Source: Schlegelella_A sp038318385 (GTDB lineage Bacteria > Pseudomonadota > Gammaproteobacteria > Burkholderiales > Burkholderiaceae_C). From it: 64,000 nucleotides of DNA. The stretch lies in NCBI GenBank assembly GCA_038318385.1, contig JBBQCD010000003.1, positions 53,563 through 117,562 of the forward strand. Direction: 5' to 3'. The notes under the pieces were generated by a model. It saw only the letters and a program-made list of their open reading frames with translations. It made no database searches and was not told where the DNA came from. The first letter of the stretch is position 1; each line of letters begins with the position of its first letter. Position numbers and translations under genes: made by a program. Shown in pieces: positions 18,768 to 28,040 of the stretch.

Positions 18768-19516
18768 GATACGGCAGCGCTCATCGCTGTCGGCCGCTGC
18801 GCGATCATGAAGTAGCCAAATGGAAAGTTACGGCTCGAGAGCCGTATCACACGCGCCCCGAGCCGCGTGCGGCCAAATGCGCGCGCCGCGGACTGCGCCA
18901 ACACCGCTGCCGGCGGCCCGACCCAGGGCAGCTTGGAAAATGCCTTCGCGAACAGGTCGACCAGGATCTCGACGATGCCCCCGACGGGCACCAGCACCAG
19001 CGGCAGCAAGCCGCTCATCCGAACGAACCGCTCGAGTGCGAAGTTCGTGTATCGGTAGTAGTCGTGCGGATGCGCGTGCACCGAGTAGTAGAACGGCACG
19101 TTCATGATCACCTTGCCGCCCGGCACCAGCACGCGAGCCATCTCATGCCACAGCAAGGCCGGATCGGGGATGTGCTCGAGCACGTCGGACAGGATGATGG
19201 TGTCGTAGGACCGGTCTGCGTACGGCAGCGGCTGCGATAGATCGCAGGCCCGGTCGATGTGCAGCCCATCGGCCCAGTCGACACAGGTGATCTCGCCCAC
19301 ATGCGGCGCATAGGCCTCGTAGAGCGGCACCTTTCCGCATCCCAGGTCGAGCAATGCGCCCCTGGCGTGATGGGGCAGGTGAGCCTGATACAGAGCCGCG
19401 ACAAGATCACCGATGAGGCGCGAGCCCACGCCGAGTTCGCGCACGTCGCGCGAGCCTCGCAGCCGCCCGCTGCGCATCTCGAACTTCGTGGGCTGCCAGC
19501 TGGTCCGGTTCCTCAC
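18764..19516 (-). CDS. Class I SAM-dependent methyltransferase, glycan locus
   Basis: 250 residues. Motif I is LLDLGCGKVPLYEAY, followed by the acidic ITCVDWADG and the post-II segment YDTIILSDVLEHIPDP. This places it with the small-molecule methyltransferases often found in polysaccharide loci, where they cap or decorate sugars. The C-terminal third contains a hydrophobic stretch (VGGIVEILVDLFAKAF) that may touch the membrane. The substrate is unknown. It overlaps both neighbours by four bases. Confidence 0.75.
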   Translation of the reverse strand: MRNRTSWQPTKFEMRSGRLRGSRDVRELGVGSRLIGDLVAALYQAHLPHHARGALLDLGCGKVPLYEAYAPHVGEITCVDWADGLHIDRACDLSQPLPYADRSYDTIILSDVLEHIPDPALLWHEMARVLVPGGKVIMNVPFYYSVHAHPHDYYRYTNFALERFVRMSGLLPLVLVPVGGIVEILVDLFAKAFSKLPWVGPPAAVLAQSAARAFGRTRLGARVIRLSSRNFPFGYFMIAQRPTAMSAAVS

Positions 19517-20610
19517 GCTCGTGCCCTCTTCAGCAGCTGCTCATAGCAGCGCTCCATCAGATCCACGCAGTGTCCCCACTCATAGGCCCCCTTCACGTGC
19601 GCTCGCCCGGCCCGGCCCAGCCGGGCACGCAGGTCGGGCTCCATGACGAGGCGCTTGAGGGCTGCCTGCAGCGCCGGCACGTCGTCGCGCGGCACGACCA
19701 GCCCGGTCTGACCATTGCGGACCACCTCGGAAAGGCCGCCCACGTCGCTCACGACGACCGGCAGGGCGCAGGCGCTCGCTTCGATCACGGCCACGCCGAA
19801 GCTCTCGCTGTCGAGCCGGCTCGGCGCTGCGTAGACGTCGAGACGATTGAGCCACAACGGCACCTGGGTATGCTCGACCGCGCCGACGAATTCGACATCC
19901 CCAGCGACGCCCAGATCGCGCGCGAGCGCTTCGAGCTGGCCACGCTGCGGTCCGTTGCCGACGATCAGAAGGCGGCACGGCACGGGCAGCGCCCGCACTT
20001 CGGGATCTGCCACGAGACCGGCGTACGCCCGGAGCAAGAGATCGATGCCGTACTTCGGGGCCAGTAACTTGACGATGCCGATCGTCAGCCGCTCGCTGGG
20101 CGCGCGCAACTGGTCGGGCTTGAACAGGTCCAGGTCGACACCGAACGGAGTCACTGCAATGTCGCGGATCGCAGGCACCAGCCGCTGCACCTGGCGTGCC
20201 ATCTCGTGGCTGGTGCTCGCGATAGCGGTCGCACGGCGCAGGTTGAGGCGGACCAACAGACCTTTCAGCGCGGTTTGGTATGGAAAGTCGTAGACATCGC
20301 TGCCCCATACCGACAGCAGCATCGGCCGTACGCCGCACAGCGTCGCGGTGGTGCCGTAGCCGCTCGCATAGTGCGCATTCAACACATCGGGCATCCAGCG
20401 CTTCAACAGCCGGCGCGCGCACCAGGCGTTTGTGAAGTAGCCGAAGGCATCGGCGCGCGGCAATATGAAGACCTCGGCGGCAGCCGGCAACAAGGCGCGG
20501 ACGCACGGGTGCTGCGTGAGCACTGCCAACGCGTGGCCGCGCGCGACGAGGGCATGCGCCCAGCGCTGCAAGTGGATCGAGTTTGCCGGGCCCAGCAACG
20601 CGATGCGCAT
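19513..20610 (-). CDS. Glycosyltransferase family 4 protein
   Basis: 365 residues from the ATG giving MRIALLGPANSIHLQRWAHA; an adjacent GTG one codon earlier is possible. GT4 features include HAHYASGYGTTATL-like acceptor loop (here NAHYASGYG), IGIVKLLAPKYGIDLLLRAY at the start of the donor domain, and APSRLDSESFGVAVIEASA with the E-x7-E region. It is expected to extend the repeat unit at the inner membrane; sugar and linkage are not predictable. It shares four bases with the methyltransferase and one base with the flippase gene. Confidence 0.85.
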   Translation of the reverse strand: MRIALLGPANSIHLQRWAHALVARGHALAVLTQHPCVRALLPAAAEVFILPRADAFGYFTNAWCARRLLKRWMPDVLNAHYASGYGTTATLCGVRPMLLSVWGSDVYDFPYQTALKGLLVRLNLRRATAIASTSHEMARQVQRLVPAIRDIAVTPFGVDLDLFKPDQLRAPSERLTIGIVKLLAPKYGIDLLLRAYAGLVADPEVRALPVPCRLLIVGNGPQRGQLEALARDLGVAGDVEFVGAVEHTQVPLWLNRLDVYAAPSRLDSESFGVAVIEASACALPVVVSDVGGLSEVVRNGQTGLVVPRDDVPALQAALKRLVMEPDLRARLGRAGRAHVKGAYEWGHCVDLMERCYEQLLKRARA

Positions 20611-21800
20611 CACATGACCACTTTGATCGATCGGCCGCGCGCATGCCAGACGAACACCAGCGCTGCCGCCCAGGCCGCGACGGACCAGATTACGCAAACG
20701 CCGAGCAGCGTCGCCTCCGGCAGCGCGAGCCAGCCGACTGCGAGCACCCCCCAGCGCGTCGCCTCGGCACGTACCGCAATCCACGGCAGCCCGGTCGCGC
20801 TGGCTTGCACCGTCAAGACACGCGACGCGGCTTCGGCAGCGGCGCCGGCAAGCAACACGGCCAACGCGGCGGTCGCACCCGCATATGCAGGCCCCAGACC
20901 CAGATCCGGCCACGCGCCCGAAAGCGTTCCGACCAGCAGTGCGGCGAGCAACAGCAGCCCATTCACGGCGACGGCGACGCGGTTTGCAGCCCGCGCGCCG
21001 GGCAGCTCCATCCAGCGACGCAGCAGCAACGGCGCGGCGTAGCCGAGCGGCGTCAGAGGCACCTGCACCAGCATCATCGCCATCGTAAAGCGGCCGAGCG
21101 CGACTGCACCCTGCCCAGCCTCGACCCATTGCTGCACGAGCAGCACGGCGGCCGTGGACAGCGCGGCCGTCAGCCATGCGGCGAGGCCATAGTGGCCCAG
21201 CTCGCGCCAGCCGATCCTCGGGCTCACGCCTTGTTCGACGACAGCACGCAAGCGCGTCCATGAAGTCGCCGCCGCGACCGCGCCGGAACACGCAAACAGC
21301 GCGAACCACGCGTTCGCATCACCCAAGCCTCGCCGCAGCACAAGCAGCACGCCAAGAAGCACCAGCACCTGCGGCAGCGCCGTGATCACGTTGAACCACA
21401 CCGTACTTTCCCGTACCAGCAGCAGCGCGCGCAACTGGCCGTGCACGACCATGGCAACCACCGCCATGCTCAGGAGCGCCATCGTGCCGACACCCTCGTC
21501 ACCGTGCCGCCAGCCGGCGTACACCGCCGCGACCGGCAGCGCGAGCAGACCGCAGCCGAGCGCCCAGCGCAACGCAACGCGGGCCGTGAGCGCACCCGAC
21601 TTGACGTAGAAGAACAGCGCCTGCGGCAACCCGAACATCGCGAAGGCGGAAACGAACTCCACCTCAGCCTTCACGCGGCTGAACCCGCCCTGCACCTCCG
21701 GCCCGAGTTGCGCGGCCAGCAGAACGGTTGCCAGCATCACGGCGGCGGCGCCAGCCCCTTGCAGCGCGAACGCGACCAGCAGCTGGCGCCTCAAGCTCAC
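20610..21800 (-). CDS. Polysaccharide flippase-like membrane protein, second locus
   Basis: 396 residues, strongly hydrophobic and alanine/leucine-rich, with roughly 11-12 membrane helices. The N-terminus (LVAFALQGAGAAAVMLATVL followed by LAAQLGPEVQGGFSRVK) and the mid-protein ADRF-like position fit MOP-superfamily Wzx proteins. It resembles the first-locus flippase only in general build, so it likely serves a different lipid-linked glycan. No Wzy-type polymerase was recognised on this strand, which could mean the product is a single unit or that the polymerase is elsewhere. Confidence 0.75.
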   Translation of the reverse strand: MSLRRQLLVAFALQGAGAAAVMLATVLLAAQLGPEVQGGFSRVKAEVEFVSAFAMFGLPQALFFYVKSGALTARVALRWALGCGLLALPVAAVYAGWRHGDEGVGTMALLSMAVVAMVVHGQLRALLLVRESTVWFNVITALPQVLVLLGVLLVLRRGLGDANAWFALFACSGAVAAATSWTRLRAVVEQGVSPRIGWRELGHYGLAAWLTAALSTAAVLLVQQWVEAGQGAVALGRFTMAMMLVQVPLTPLGYAAPLLLRRWMELPGARAANRVAVAVNGLLLLAALLVGTLSGAWPDLGLGPAYAGATAALAVLLAGAAAEAASRVLTVQASATGLPWIAVRAEATRWGVLAVGWLALPEATLLGVCVIWSVAAWAAALVFVWHARGRSIKVVM

Positions 21801-22564
21801 CGCGCGGTCCGACGGCGCGCCGCGGCAAACAGGTTGGACGCGAACAGGCGCCGCCCGATCGCAGGAAAGGCAGCGGCGGAAGCGAACGCGAGGCGCTTCG
21901 CAAGACGGATGGGCGGCACCCCCGAGTACGCGGATCCGAGTCGTTCGTGGCGCAGCGCGCGGCGCGCCGACTCGGTGGGAGTCTCGTGGATCCAGAGCTG
22001 GGCATGACGGATCACGTCGAGCCCGGCGCGGTCGAACAACTCCATGCCGGCTGCGAACGAATAGCGCCGAAGGTGACCGGACGCGTCGTCGAGCCCGTAG
22101 GCCCGTCCGTGGTTGAGCCAGTTGTCCTCGAGCGGCAGGTTCACGAGCACGATCGCACCGAGCTCGGCCGCGTCACGCAGAAAGTCGACATCGTCGGCAA
22201 CATGCTCTAGCAGGTCGCTCAGGATCACCGCGTCGAAATCGGCCAGGCCCGCGCCGTGGAAGTCCCCACACCGAAACTCGACCTCGGGGAAGCGCGCGCG
22301 CGCCGCCGCCACGTTCGCCGCGGAGATATCGAGCCCGACGCGTCGCGCGGCCGGCAGCGCGGCGATCAATTCCCCGGTCGCGCAGCCGATCTCCAGGACA
22401 CGACCGAGCGCCTGCCCCGCTGGCAACACGCCCATCAGGCCGGGCAACTTGAACAACCGGACCTCGATGTCGACCTGCGCCTGCTCGATCGAGCCCGCCG
22501 TGCGGCGCGCGACATACTCGGGGTGCTCGTCGTAGAGCGTCGAAAAGTCGACCGGCACCTTCAC
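21797..22564 (-). CDS. Class I SAM-dependent methyltransferase, glycan locus
   Basis: 255 residues. Motif I reads VLEIGCATGELIAAL, then RRVGLDISAANVAAARARF and FDAVILSDLLEHVADD. Those are the AdoMet-binding elements. It is a different protein from the methyltransferase at 18764-19516, with little likeness outside the fold. The C-terminus is basic (ARRRTAR). It probably methylates a sugar or an intermediate of this locus; target unknown. Overlaps of four bases with both neighbours indicate a single transcript. Confidence 0.75.
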   Translation of the reverse strand: MKVPVDFSTLYDEHPEYVARRTAGSIEQAQVDIEVRLFKLPGLMGVLPAGQALGRVLEIGCATGELIAALPAARRVGLDISAANVAAARARFPEVEFRCGDFHGAGLADFDAVILSDLLEHVADDVDFLRDAAELGAIVLVNLPLEDNWLNHGRAYGLDDASGHLRRYSFAAGMELFDRAGLDVIRHAQLWIHETPTESARRALRHERLGSAYSGVPPIRLAKRLAFASAAAFPAIGRRLFASNLFAAARRRTAR

Positions 22565-23667
22565 GACACCGCGTGCATCAGCGCCGCGACGACGCGATCT
22601 TGATCCGCGTGCGTCATGTCGGCACTCATCGGCAAGCTCAGAACGCGCTCAGCAACACCGAGACTGTGCGGAAGTTCGCCGCCGCGGTGTAGCGGCGCAT
22701 AGATTGGCTGCCGGTGCAAAGGCCGCGGATAGTGAATCGCGGTCGGAACGCCCTGCGCGTGCAGCGAGGCCTGAATCGCGGCACGCTGTTCGACAAACAC
22801 GGTGTACTGCGCCCAGACGCATTCGCGATCCGGCCGCACCGCCAGCACCCGGACGCCGCGCAAGCCGGAAAGCAATTCGGCATAGCGCGCCCCGATCGCG
22901 CAGCGTTGTGCCAACTCCCACTCGAAACGTTCGAGCTTTGCGAGCACCACGGCACATTGCAACGTGTCCATGCGGCCGCCGACGCCGACACGCGTGTGGG
23001 TGTAGCGGGCGCTCTGCCCGTGCACCCGGATCTCACGGCACGCTTGAGCCAGCGCCGCGTCGCTCGTGAAGATGGCGCCGCCATCGCCGTAGCAGCCGAG
23101 CGGCTTGCTCGGGAAGAAGCTGGTGCACCCAAGCGTCGAGAGGTTGCAGCTCTGTCGCCCCTTGTAGGTGGCGCCGAAGCTCTGTGCCGCGTCCTCGATG
23201 ACCGCGAGGCCGTGGCGCGCGGCGATGGCATTGATCTCGTCCATGTCGGCAATCTGTCCGTACAGGCCGACCGGCATGATCGCCTTGGTGCGGTCGGTGA
23301 TCGCCGCCTCGATCAGGTTCGGGTCGATGTTGCACGTGTCGGGCTCGACGTCGACGTAGACCGGCACGCCGCCGAGCAGGACGATCATCTCCGCCGTGGC
23401 TGCGAAGGTGAATGGCGTCGTGACCACTTCGTCGCCGGGCTTCAGCCCGAGCGCCATCAGCGCGATCAGGAGTGCCTCGGTCCCGCTCGCGACGGTGATG
23501 CAATGGGTCGCGCCGATCCGTTGCGAGAGTGCGCCCTCGAGCTCGGCGACTTCCGGACCCATGATGTACTGGCCGTGGTCGAGCACGCGCTGCATGCGCT
23601 CGGCGATGCGCTCCTTCAAGGCCGCGTACTGGCTCTTGAGGTCAATGAAGGGTAAAGCGTCACTCAT
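22561..23667 (-). CDS. wbpE: UDP-2-acetamido-3-keto-glucuronate aminotransferase (WbpE/WlbC)
   Basis: 368 residues. A DegT-family PLP enzyme with the PLP lysine in FFPSKPLGCYGDGGAIF, plus TVASGTEALLIAL and AVIEDAAQSFGA. The sequence opening LPFIDLKSQYAALKERI is typical of WbpE and Bordetella WlbC. These use glutamate to convert UDP-3-keto-GlcNAcA, made by WbpB, to the 3-amino sugar, which WbpD then acetylates. All three genes are adjacent here (wbpB, wbpD, wbpE in transcription order), which makes the assignment firm. Confidence 0.92.
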   Translation of the reverse strand: MSDALPFIDLKSQYAALKERIAERMQRVLDHGQYIMGPEVAELEGALSQRIGATHCITVASGTEALLIALMALGLKPGDEVVTTPFTFAATAEMIVLLGGVPVYVDVEPDTCNIDPNLIEAAITDRTKAIMPVGLYGQIADMDEINAIAARHGLAVIEDAAQSFGATYKGRQSCNLSTLGCTSFFPSKPLGCYGDGGAIFTSDAALAQACREIRVHGQSARYTHTRVGVGGRMDTLQCAVVLAKLERFEWELAQRCAIGARYAELLSGLRGVRVLAVRPDRECVWAQYTVFVEQRAAIQASLHAQGVPTAIHYPRPLHRQPIYAPLHRGGELPHSLGVAERVLSLPMSADMTHADQDRVVAALMHAVS

Positions 23668-24248
23668 GTCGTGGTCTCATCGTCGAGTGTGCACATTCCG
23701 TCGCGCAGCCGGTAGCGCTCTCCGGTGTTGGGGCAGGTGGCGGTGTCACCGGCGAGGAAGTTCAGGCGCTCGCCATGGCGGCTCATCCAACCGATATGAC
23801 GCGCCGGCACGCCGACGACCAGCGCGAAATCCGGCACATCGCGGCTTACGACAGCGCCGGCCCCGACGAACGCATGGCGGCCGATGGTCGTGCCGCAGAC
23901 GATCGTGCTGTTCGCACCCAGCGTCGCGCCGCGCTTCACCAGCGTAGGACGGTACTCGCTCTTGCGCGCGACGGCCGCCCGCGGGTTGTGCACGTTGGTG
24001 AAGACCACGCTCGGGCCGCAGAACACGTCGTCCTCGAGCGTCACCGCGTCGTAGACCGAAACGTTGTTCTGGACCCTGACGTTGTCGCCAATAAGCACGT
24101 TGTTCGCGACATAGACGTTCTGCCCGAACGAGCAGTCGCGTCCGATGCGGGCGCCCGCGCTGATGTGCGCAAAGTGCCAGACACTGCAACCGTCGCCGAG
24201 CGTCGCGCCGTCGTCGACGATCGCGGAGGGATGGATCACCTTGGACAT
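23664..24248 (-). CDS. wbpD: UDP-2-acetamido-3-amino-glucuronate N-acetyltransferase (WbpD/WlbB)
   Basis: 194 residues, left-handed beta-helix fold throughout: VIHPSAIVDDGATLGDG, CSVWHFAHISAGARIG, then NVLIGDNVRVQNNVSVYD. The motif YRPTLVKRGATLGANSTIVC is the usual coenzyme A-side strand in WbpD. It acetylates the 3-amino group of UDP-GlcNAc3NA to give UDP-GlcNAc3NAcA. The C-terminal Cys-rich tail (CPNTGERYRL, CTL) is also found in the longer family members. Overlaps wbpE by four bases and follows wbpB after 14 bases. Confidence 0.92.
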   Translation of the reverse strand: MSKVIHPSAIVDDGATLGDGCSVWHFAHISAGARIGRDCSFGQNVYVANNVLIGDNVRVQNNVSVYDAVTLEDDVFCGPSVVFTNVHNPRAAVARKSEYRPTLVKRGATLGANSTIVCGTTIGRHAFVGAGAVVSRDVPDFALVVGVPARHIGWMSRHGERLNFLAGDTATCPNTGERYRLRDGMCTLDDETTT

Positions 24249-24262
24249 GGAGCCACGCCCGC

Positions 24263-25330
24263 TCAGTATTCGAGCGGCAGGTTGACCTTCCGCCCGTCGC
24301 GCGCCGAGCGATACAGCGCGATCAGCAGTTCGAGCGACTTCAGGCCTTCGCGGCCGTCGGTTTCGGCCTCGGAATCGCCACGCAACGTCGCGATCACGTT
24401 GTCGTAGTACAGCGGGTGGCCGTGCCCGTAGACCGACGCGGTCTGGTAGCTCGCGTTGTGGATCTGCTCGTCAGCCTCCTCCTTAGCGTCGAATTCCCAG
24501 TGCTGGATCTCGTTGACTGCGACGCCTCCGATCCGCACCGACCCCCTCTCGCCGAGCACCGTGATCGCGCCTTCCAAATTCTTCGGATAGGTCAGCATCG
24601 TCACATTGATGGAGCCCATGGCACCGCTGCGCCATTTCAGCGCCGCCACGCCGGTGTCTTCGACCTCGATGTTCCGAGCGAGCGTGCCGGTGTAAGCCAT
24701 GACGCTTTCGACAGGGCCGACGATCCAGTCGAGCAGGTCGACGTAGTGGCTCGCCTGGTTCATGAACGCGCCCCCGTCGAACTCCCAGGTTCCGCGCCAC
24801 GCCGAACTGTCGTAATAGGCCTGAGGCCGTGTCCAGAAGACGTTGACAGTGACCATGTAGATGCGCCCGAATCGGCCTTTGTCGACAGCTTCCTTCAGCA
24901 GCTGCAAAGTCTGGTTTCGGCGGTTCTGCTTGACCACGAAAAGCCTCACCTTGGCCTCGTCGCAGGCCCGCACCATCGCCAGGCCATCGCTCCAGCGCGT
25001 GGCCATCGGTTTTTCCGTCATCACGTCGAAGCCGGCGCGAGCCGCTTCGGCCGCCTGCGACGGGTGGAGGCCGCTCGGCGTGGTGAGGATCACGCAGTCG
25101 GCCTTCGACTGGGCCAGCAACCCCGCGAGCTCATCATGGCCCCGGGCCCCGGTCTTTTCGACGGCCGCCTGTAGCGCGGCCGGTTCGACATCGCACACGT
25201 CCGTCAATTCACAGCGGTCGGCGTGCTTGCGGATCGCTTCGAAGTGATTCGCGGCGATGCGGCCGCAGCCCACCAGCGCGAACTTCACTTTCCGATCGGT
25301 GATTGGCAATCGATGTATGTGCATGGGCAT
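24263..25330 (-). CDS. wbpB: UDP-GlcNAcA 3-dehydrogenase (WbpB/WlbA, Gfo/Idh/MocA family)
   Basis: 355 residues from ATG at 25330; a TTG two codons upstream and a second ATG two codons downstream are alternatives. The NAD-binding motif is FALVGCGRIAANHFEAI, the catalytic Lys is in VMTEKPMA, and KQNRRNQTLQLLKEA is characteristic of WbpB. It oxidises C3 of UDP-GlcNAc uronic acid to start the 2,3-diamino-uronic acid branch. The 6-dehydrogenase that makes its substrate (WbpA/WlbA-supplying UgdH type) and the WbpI epimerase are not in the window. First gene of the - strand locus. Confidence 0.92.
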   Translation of the reverse strand: MPMHIHRLPITDRKVKFALVGCGRIAANHFEAIRKHADRCELTDVCDVEPAALQAAVEKTGARGHDELAGLLAQSKADCVILTTPSGLHPSQAAEAARAGFDVMTEKPMATRWSDGLAMVRACDEAKVRLFVVKQNRRNQTLQLLKEAVDKGRFGRIYMVTVNVFWTRPQAYYDSSAWRGTWEFDGGAFMNQASHYVDLLDWIVGPVESVMAYTGTLARNIEVEDTGVAALKWRSGAMGSINVTMLTYPKNLEGAITVLGERGSVRIGGVAVNEIQHWEFDAKEEADEQIHNASYQTASVYGHGHPLYYDNVIATLRGDSEAETDGREGLKSLELLIALYRSARDGRKVNLPLEY

Positions 25331-25515
25331 GAGCAAATTGATTCTGGCTCGACGGAAAGCCTCCGAGCTCCCAATAAAATGCAGAGAGCGCCACAGATGG
25401 CCGATCTCGCCACGAGCCGGATCGTCCCGACCCGAAAGGGCCAGTGATTTTACGAGAGCGGCCGTTTTCCTCGGAAACGACCGTCACCCAGCCGTGCCGA
25501 TCCTCGAAAGCCTTC
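25331..25515. other. Divergent promoter region between wbpB and lysS
   Basis: About 185 bases between divergent starts. It is less GC-rich near 25335-25385 (aaattgattctgg and caataaaatgcag segments), which is where a promoter for the - strand glycan operon would be expected, but no clear -35/-10 pair could be fixed. Confidence 0.35.
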
Positions 25516-27027
25516 ATGAACGAATCCCGTGCGACGGCACCGGGCGCCGCCCGCGACGACAACGCGCTCATCACCGAGCGCCGCGAAAAGCTCGCCGCCA
25601 TCCGCAGTCGCGGCATCGCCTTCCCGAACGACTTCAAGCCCAAGGACCGCGCCGCCGAATTGGTCCGCAAGCACGGCGACCAGCCGAACGAGGCCCTGGA
25701 GCCGCTGGCCATCCGGGTATCGGTCGCCGGCCGCCTCATGCTGAAGCGCCTGATGGGCAAGGCGAGTTTCGGCACCCTGCAGGACTCGACCGGTCGGATC
25801 CAGCTCTTCGTCACCCGGGACGCCTTGGGTGAGGGAGGCTACGACGCCTTCAAGCACCTCGACCTCGGCGACATCGTGGGCGCCGAAGGCGTGCTCTTCA
25901 AGACCCGAACCGGCGAGCTGTCGGTGCGGGTGTCAACACTGCGGCTGCTGACCAAGAGCCTGCGGCCGCTGCCGGACAAGTTCCATGGCATGGCCGACCA
26001 GGAGCAGAAGTACCGCCAGCGCTATGTTGACCTGATCACCGACGAGGACGCGCGGCTGCGTTTCCTGGCACGCAGCAAGGCGATCGCCTCGATCCGCCAC
26101 TTCATGGTCGAGCACGCCTTCGTCGAGGTCGAGACGCCGATGCTGCATCCGATCCCGGGCGGCGCCAATGCCAAGCCGTTCGTGACGCACCACAACGCGC
26201 TCGACCAGCAGATGTTCCTGCGCATCGCCCCGGAGCTCTATCTCAAGCGCCTCATCGTCGGCGGCTTCGAGCGCGTGTTCGAGATCAACCGGAGCTTTCG
26301 CAACGAAGGCATCTCGGTGCGCCACAACCCCGAATTCACGATGATGGAGTTCTATGCGGCGTACTGGAACCACCACGACCTGATGGACTACACCGAGGCG
26401 GTGCTGCGCCACGCCGCGCGCCAGGCGACCGGGTCGGCGACGCTGTCGTACGACGGCAAGCCGGTCGATCTCGATGCGCCGTTCCGACGTCTGACGGTGC
26501 GCGAAGCACTCGTCGCTCATGCCGGCGTCACCGCGGCTGAAGCGATCGACGCGTCGACCCTGCGGGAACGTCTGAAGGCACTCGGCGCGGAGGCGCCCGC
26601 GCACTGGAAGCTGCCCGAGCTGCAGTTCGGCCTGTTCGAGGCGGTGGTCGAGGAACAGCTGTGGCAGCCGACCTTCATCGTCGACTACCCGGTCGAGGTC
26701 TCGCCGCTGGCCCGCGCCTCGGACGCCGACCCGAGCGTCACCGAGCGCTTCGAGCTCTTCATCACCGGCCGCGAGTACGCCAACGGCTTTTCCGAGCTCA
26801 ACGACGCCGAGGACCAGGCCGCACGCTTCCTCGCCCAGGCGGCCAACAAGGAGGCCGGCGACGAGGAGGCGATGTACTACGACGCCGACTTCATCCGCGC
26901 GCTGGAATACGGCATGCCGCCGACCGGTGGTTGCGGCATCGGCATCGATCGCCTGGTGATGCTGCTGACCGATTCCCCGAGCATCCGCGACGTGATCCTC
27001 TTCCCGTCGCTGCGCATCGAAGGCTGA
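25516..27027 (+). CDS. lysS: Lysine--tRNA ligase, class II
   Basis: 503 residues from ATG; an in-frame upstream extension lacks conservation. An OB-fold anticodon-binding domain (residues about 60-170, with GRLMLKRLMGKASFGTLQD) precedes the class II catalytic core. Motif 2 is FEINRSFRNEGISVRHNPEF and motif 3 is PPTGGCGIGIDRLVMLL. FVTHHNALDQQMFLRIAPEL and the length are those of bacterial LysRS. It charges tRNA-Lys in the cytosol. It starts the + strand after the divergent glycan operon and appears to be transcribed alone. Confidence 0.97.
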   Translation: MNESRATAPGAARDDNALITERREKLAAIRSRGIAFPNDFKPKDRAAELVRKHGDQPNEALEPLAIRVSVAGRLMLKRLMGKASFGTLQDSTGRIQLFVTRDALGEGGYDAFKHLDLGDIVGAEGVLFKTRTGELSVRVSTLRLLTKSLRPLPDKFHGMADQEQKYRQRYVDLITDEDARLRFLARSKAIASIRHFMVEHAFVEVETPMLHPIPGGANAKPFVTHHNALDQQMFLRIAPELYLKRLIVGGFERVFEINRSFRNEGISVRHNPEFTMMEFYAAYWNHHDLMDYTEAVLRHAARQATGSATLSYDGKPVDLDAPFRRLTVREALVAHAGVTAAEAIDASTLRERLKALGAEAPAHWKLPELQFGLFEAVVEEQLWQPTFIVDYPVEVSPLARASDADPSVTERFELFITGREYANGFSELNDAEDQAARFLAQAANKEAGDEEAMYYDADFIRALEYGMPPTGGCGIGIDRLVMLLTDSPSIRDVILFPSLRIEG

Positions 27028-27104
27028 GCAGAACGCGCGGCTACTCGGGTCCGTCAAGGAGGGCCCGAGCCCTTCCTCAAGGTCTGGCGCCGCGGGAACG
27101 ATTC

Positions 27105-27893
27105 CTAGCGCTGCTTGAAGACCGCCTTGCGCTTCGTCAGGAAGGCTGCCATTCCTTCCTTCTGGTCCTCGGTCGCGAACAGCGACTGGAAGGCGCGGCG
27201 CTCGAACAGGATGCCCTCGGCGAGCGGCGACTCGTAGGCGCGGTTCACGCACTCCTTGGCCATCATCACGCTCGGCCCGCTCAGTTCGCAGATCGTCTGC
27301 GCGGCGGCGAGGGCGACGTCGATCAGCTCGGCAGCCGGCACGACCCGCGAGACGAGCCCGGCGCGCTCGGCCTCGGCGGCGTCCATCATGCGGGCAGTCA
27401 ACACCAGATCCATGGCCTTGGACTTGGAGATCGCGCGCGGAAGCCGCTGAGTGCCCCCGGCCCCGGGGATGATGCCGAGCTTGATCTCCGGCTGGCCGAA
27501 TTTCGCGCTGTCGGCGGCGATCACGAAGTCGCACAGCATCGCCAGCTCGCAACCACCACCGAGGGCGAAGCCGGCCACGGCCGCGATCACGGGCTTCCTG
27601 ACCTCGCGCATCGTCTCCCAGTTGCGGCTGATGAAGTTGCTGGAATAGGTGTCGGGGAAGCCGAGCGGCGCCATGGCGCCGATGTCGGCGCCCGCCGCGA
27701 AAGCCTTTTCGCTGCCGGTGAGGACGATGCAGCCGATGCCGGCGTCGGCGTCGAACGCCTTCAGGGCGTGGCCGAGCTCGTCCATCAGGGCGTCGTTCAG
27801 CGCATTCAACTGCTTCGGCCGGTTCAGCGTGATGAGCCCGGCCTTGCGCGGACCGTCGCCGCGGGTCTCGATGAGGATCGACTGGTAATCCAT
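27105..27893 (-). CDS. Enoyl-CoA hydratase
   Basis: 262 residues, the normal length for crotonase-family hydratases. Both catalytic glutamates are present: GGGCELAMLCD and QPEIKLGIIPGAGGTQRLPR. The oxyanion hole segment is AFAAGADIGAM. It hydrates trans-2-enoyl-CoA in fatty acid or amino acid breakdown (PaaF/FadB1-like); substrate length is not predictable. A purine-rich AAGAAAGG precedes the ATG. Neighbours are unrelated, so it is probably a single-gene unit. Confidence 0.93.
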   Translation of the reverse strand: MDYQSILIETRGDGPRKAGLITLNRPKQLNALNDALMDELGHALKAFDADAGIGCIVLTGSEKAFAAGADIGAMAPLGFPDTYSSNFISRNWETMREVRKPVIAAVAGFALGGGCELAMLCDFVIAADSAKFGQPEIKLGIIPGAGGTQRLPRAISKSKAMDLVLTARMMDAAEAERAGLVSRVVPAAELIDVALAAAQTICELSGPSVMMAKECVNRAYESPLAEGILFERRAFQSLFATEDQKEGMAAFLTKRKAVFKQR

Positions 27894-28040
27894 GGTGCGC
27901 CTTTCTTGAGAACGTCGTTGTCACTATAAGAGGGCGGTGCCGAAAGGCCTCTGCAAGAGCGCGGCATCGAAGGACCTCCGCGGCTGTCGGCCTGTCGCGA
28001 TGCGCAGGTGGCGGCCCCGCTGGCGGCGCCGTGCCGCGAC

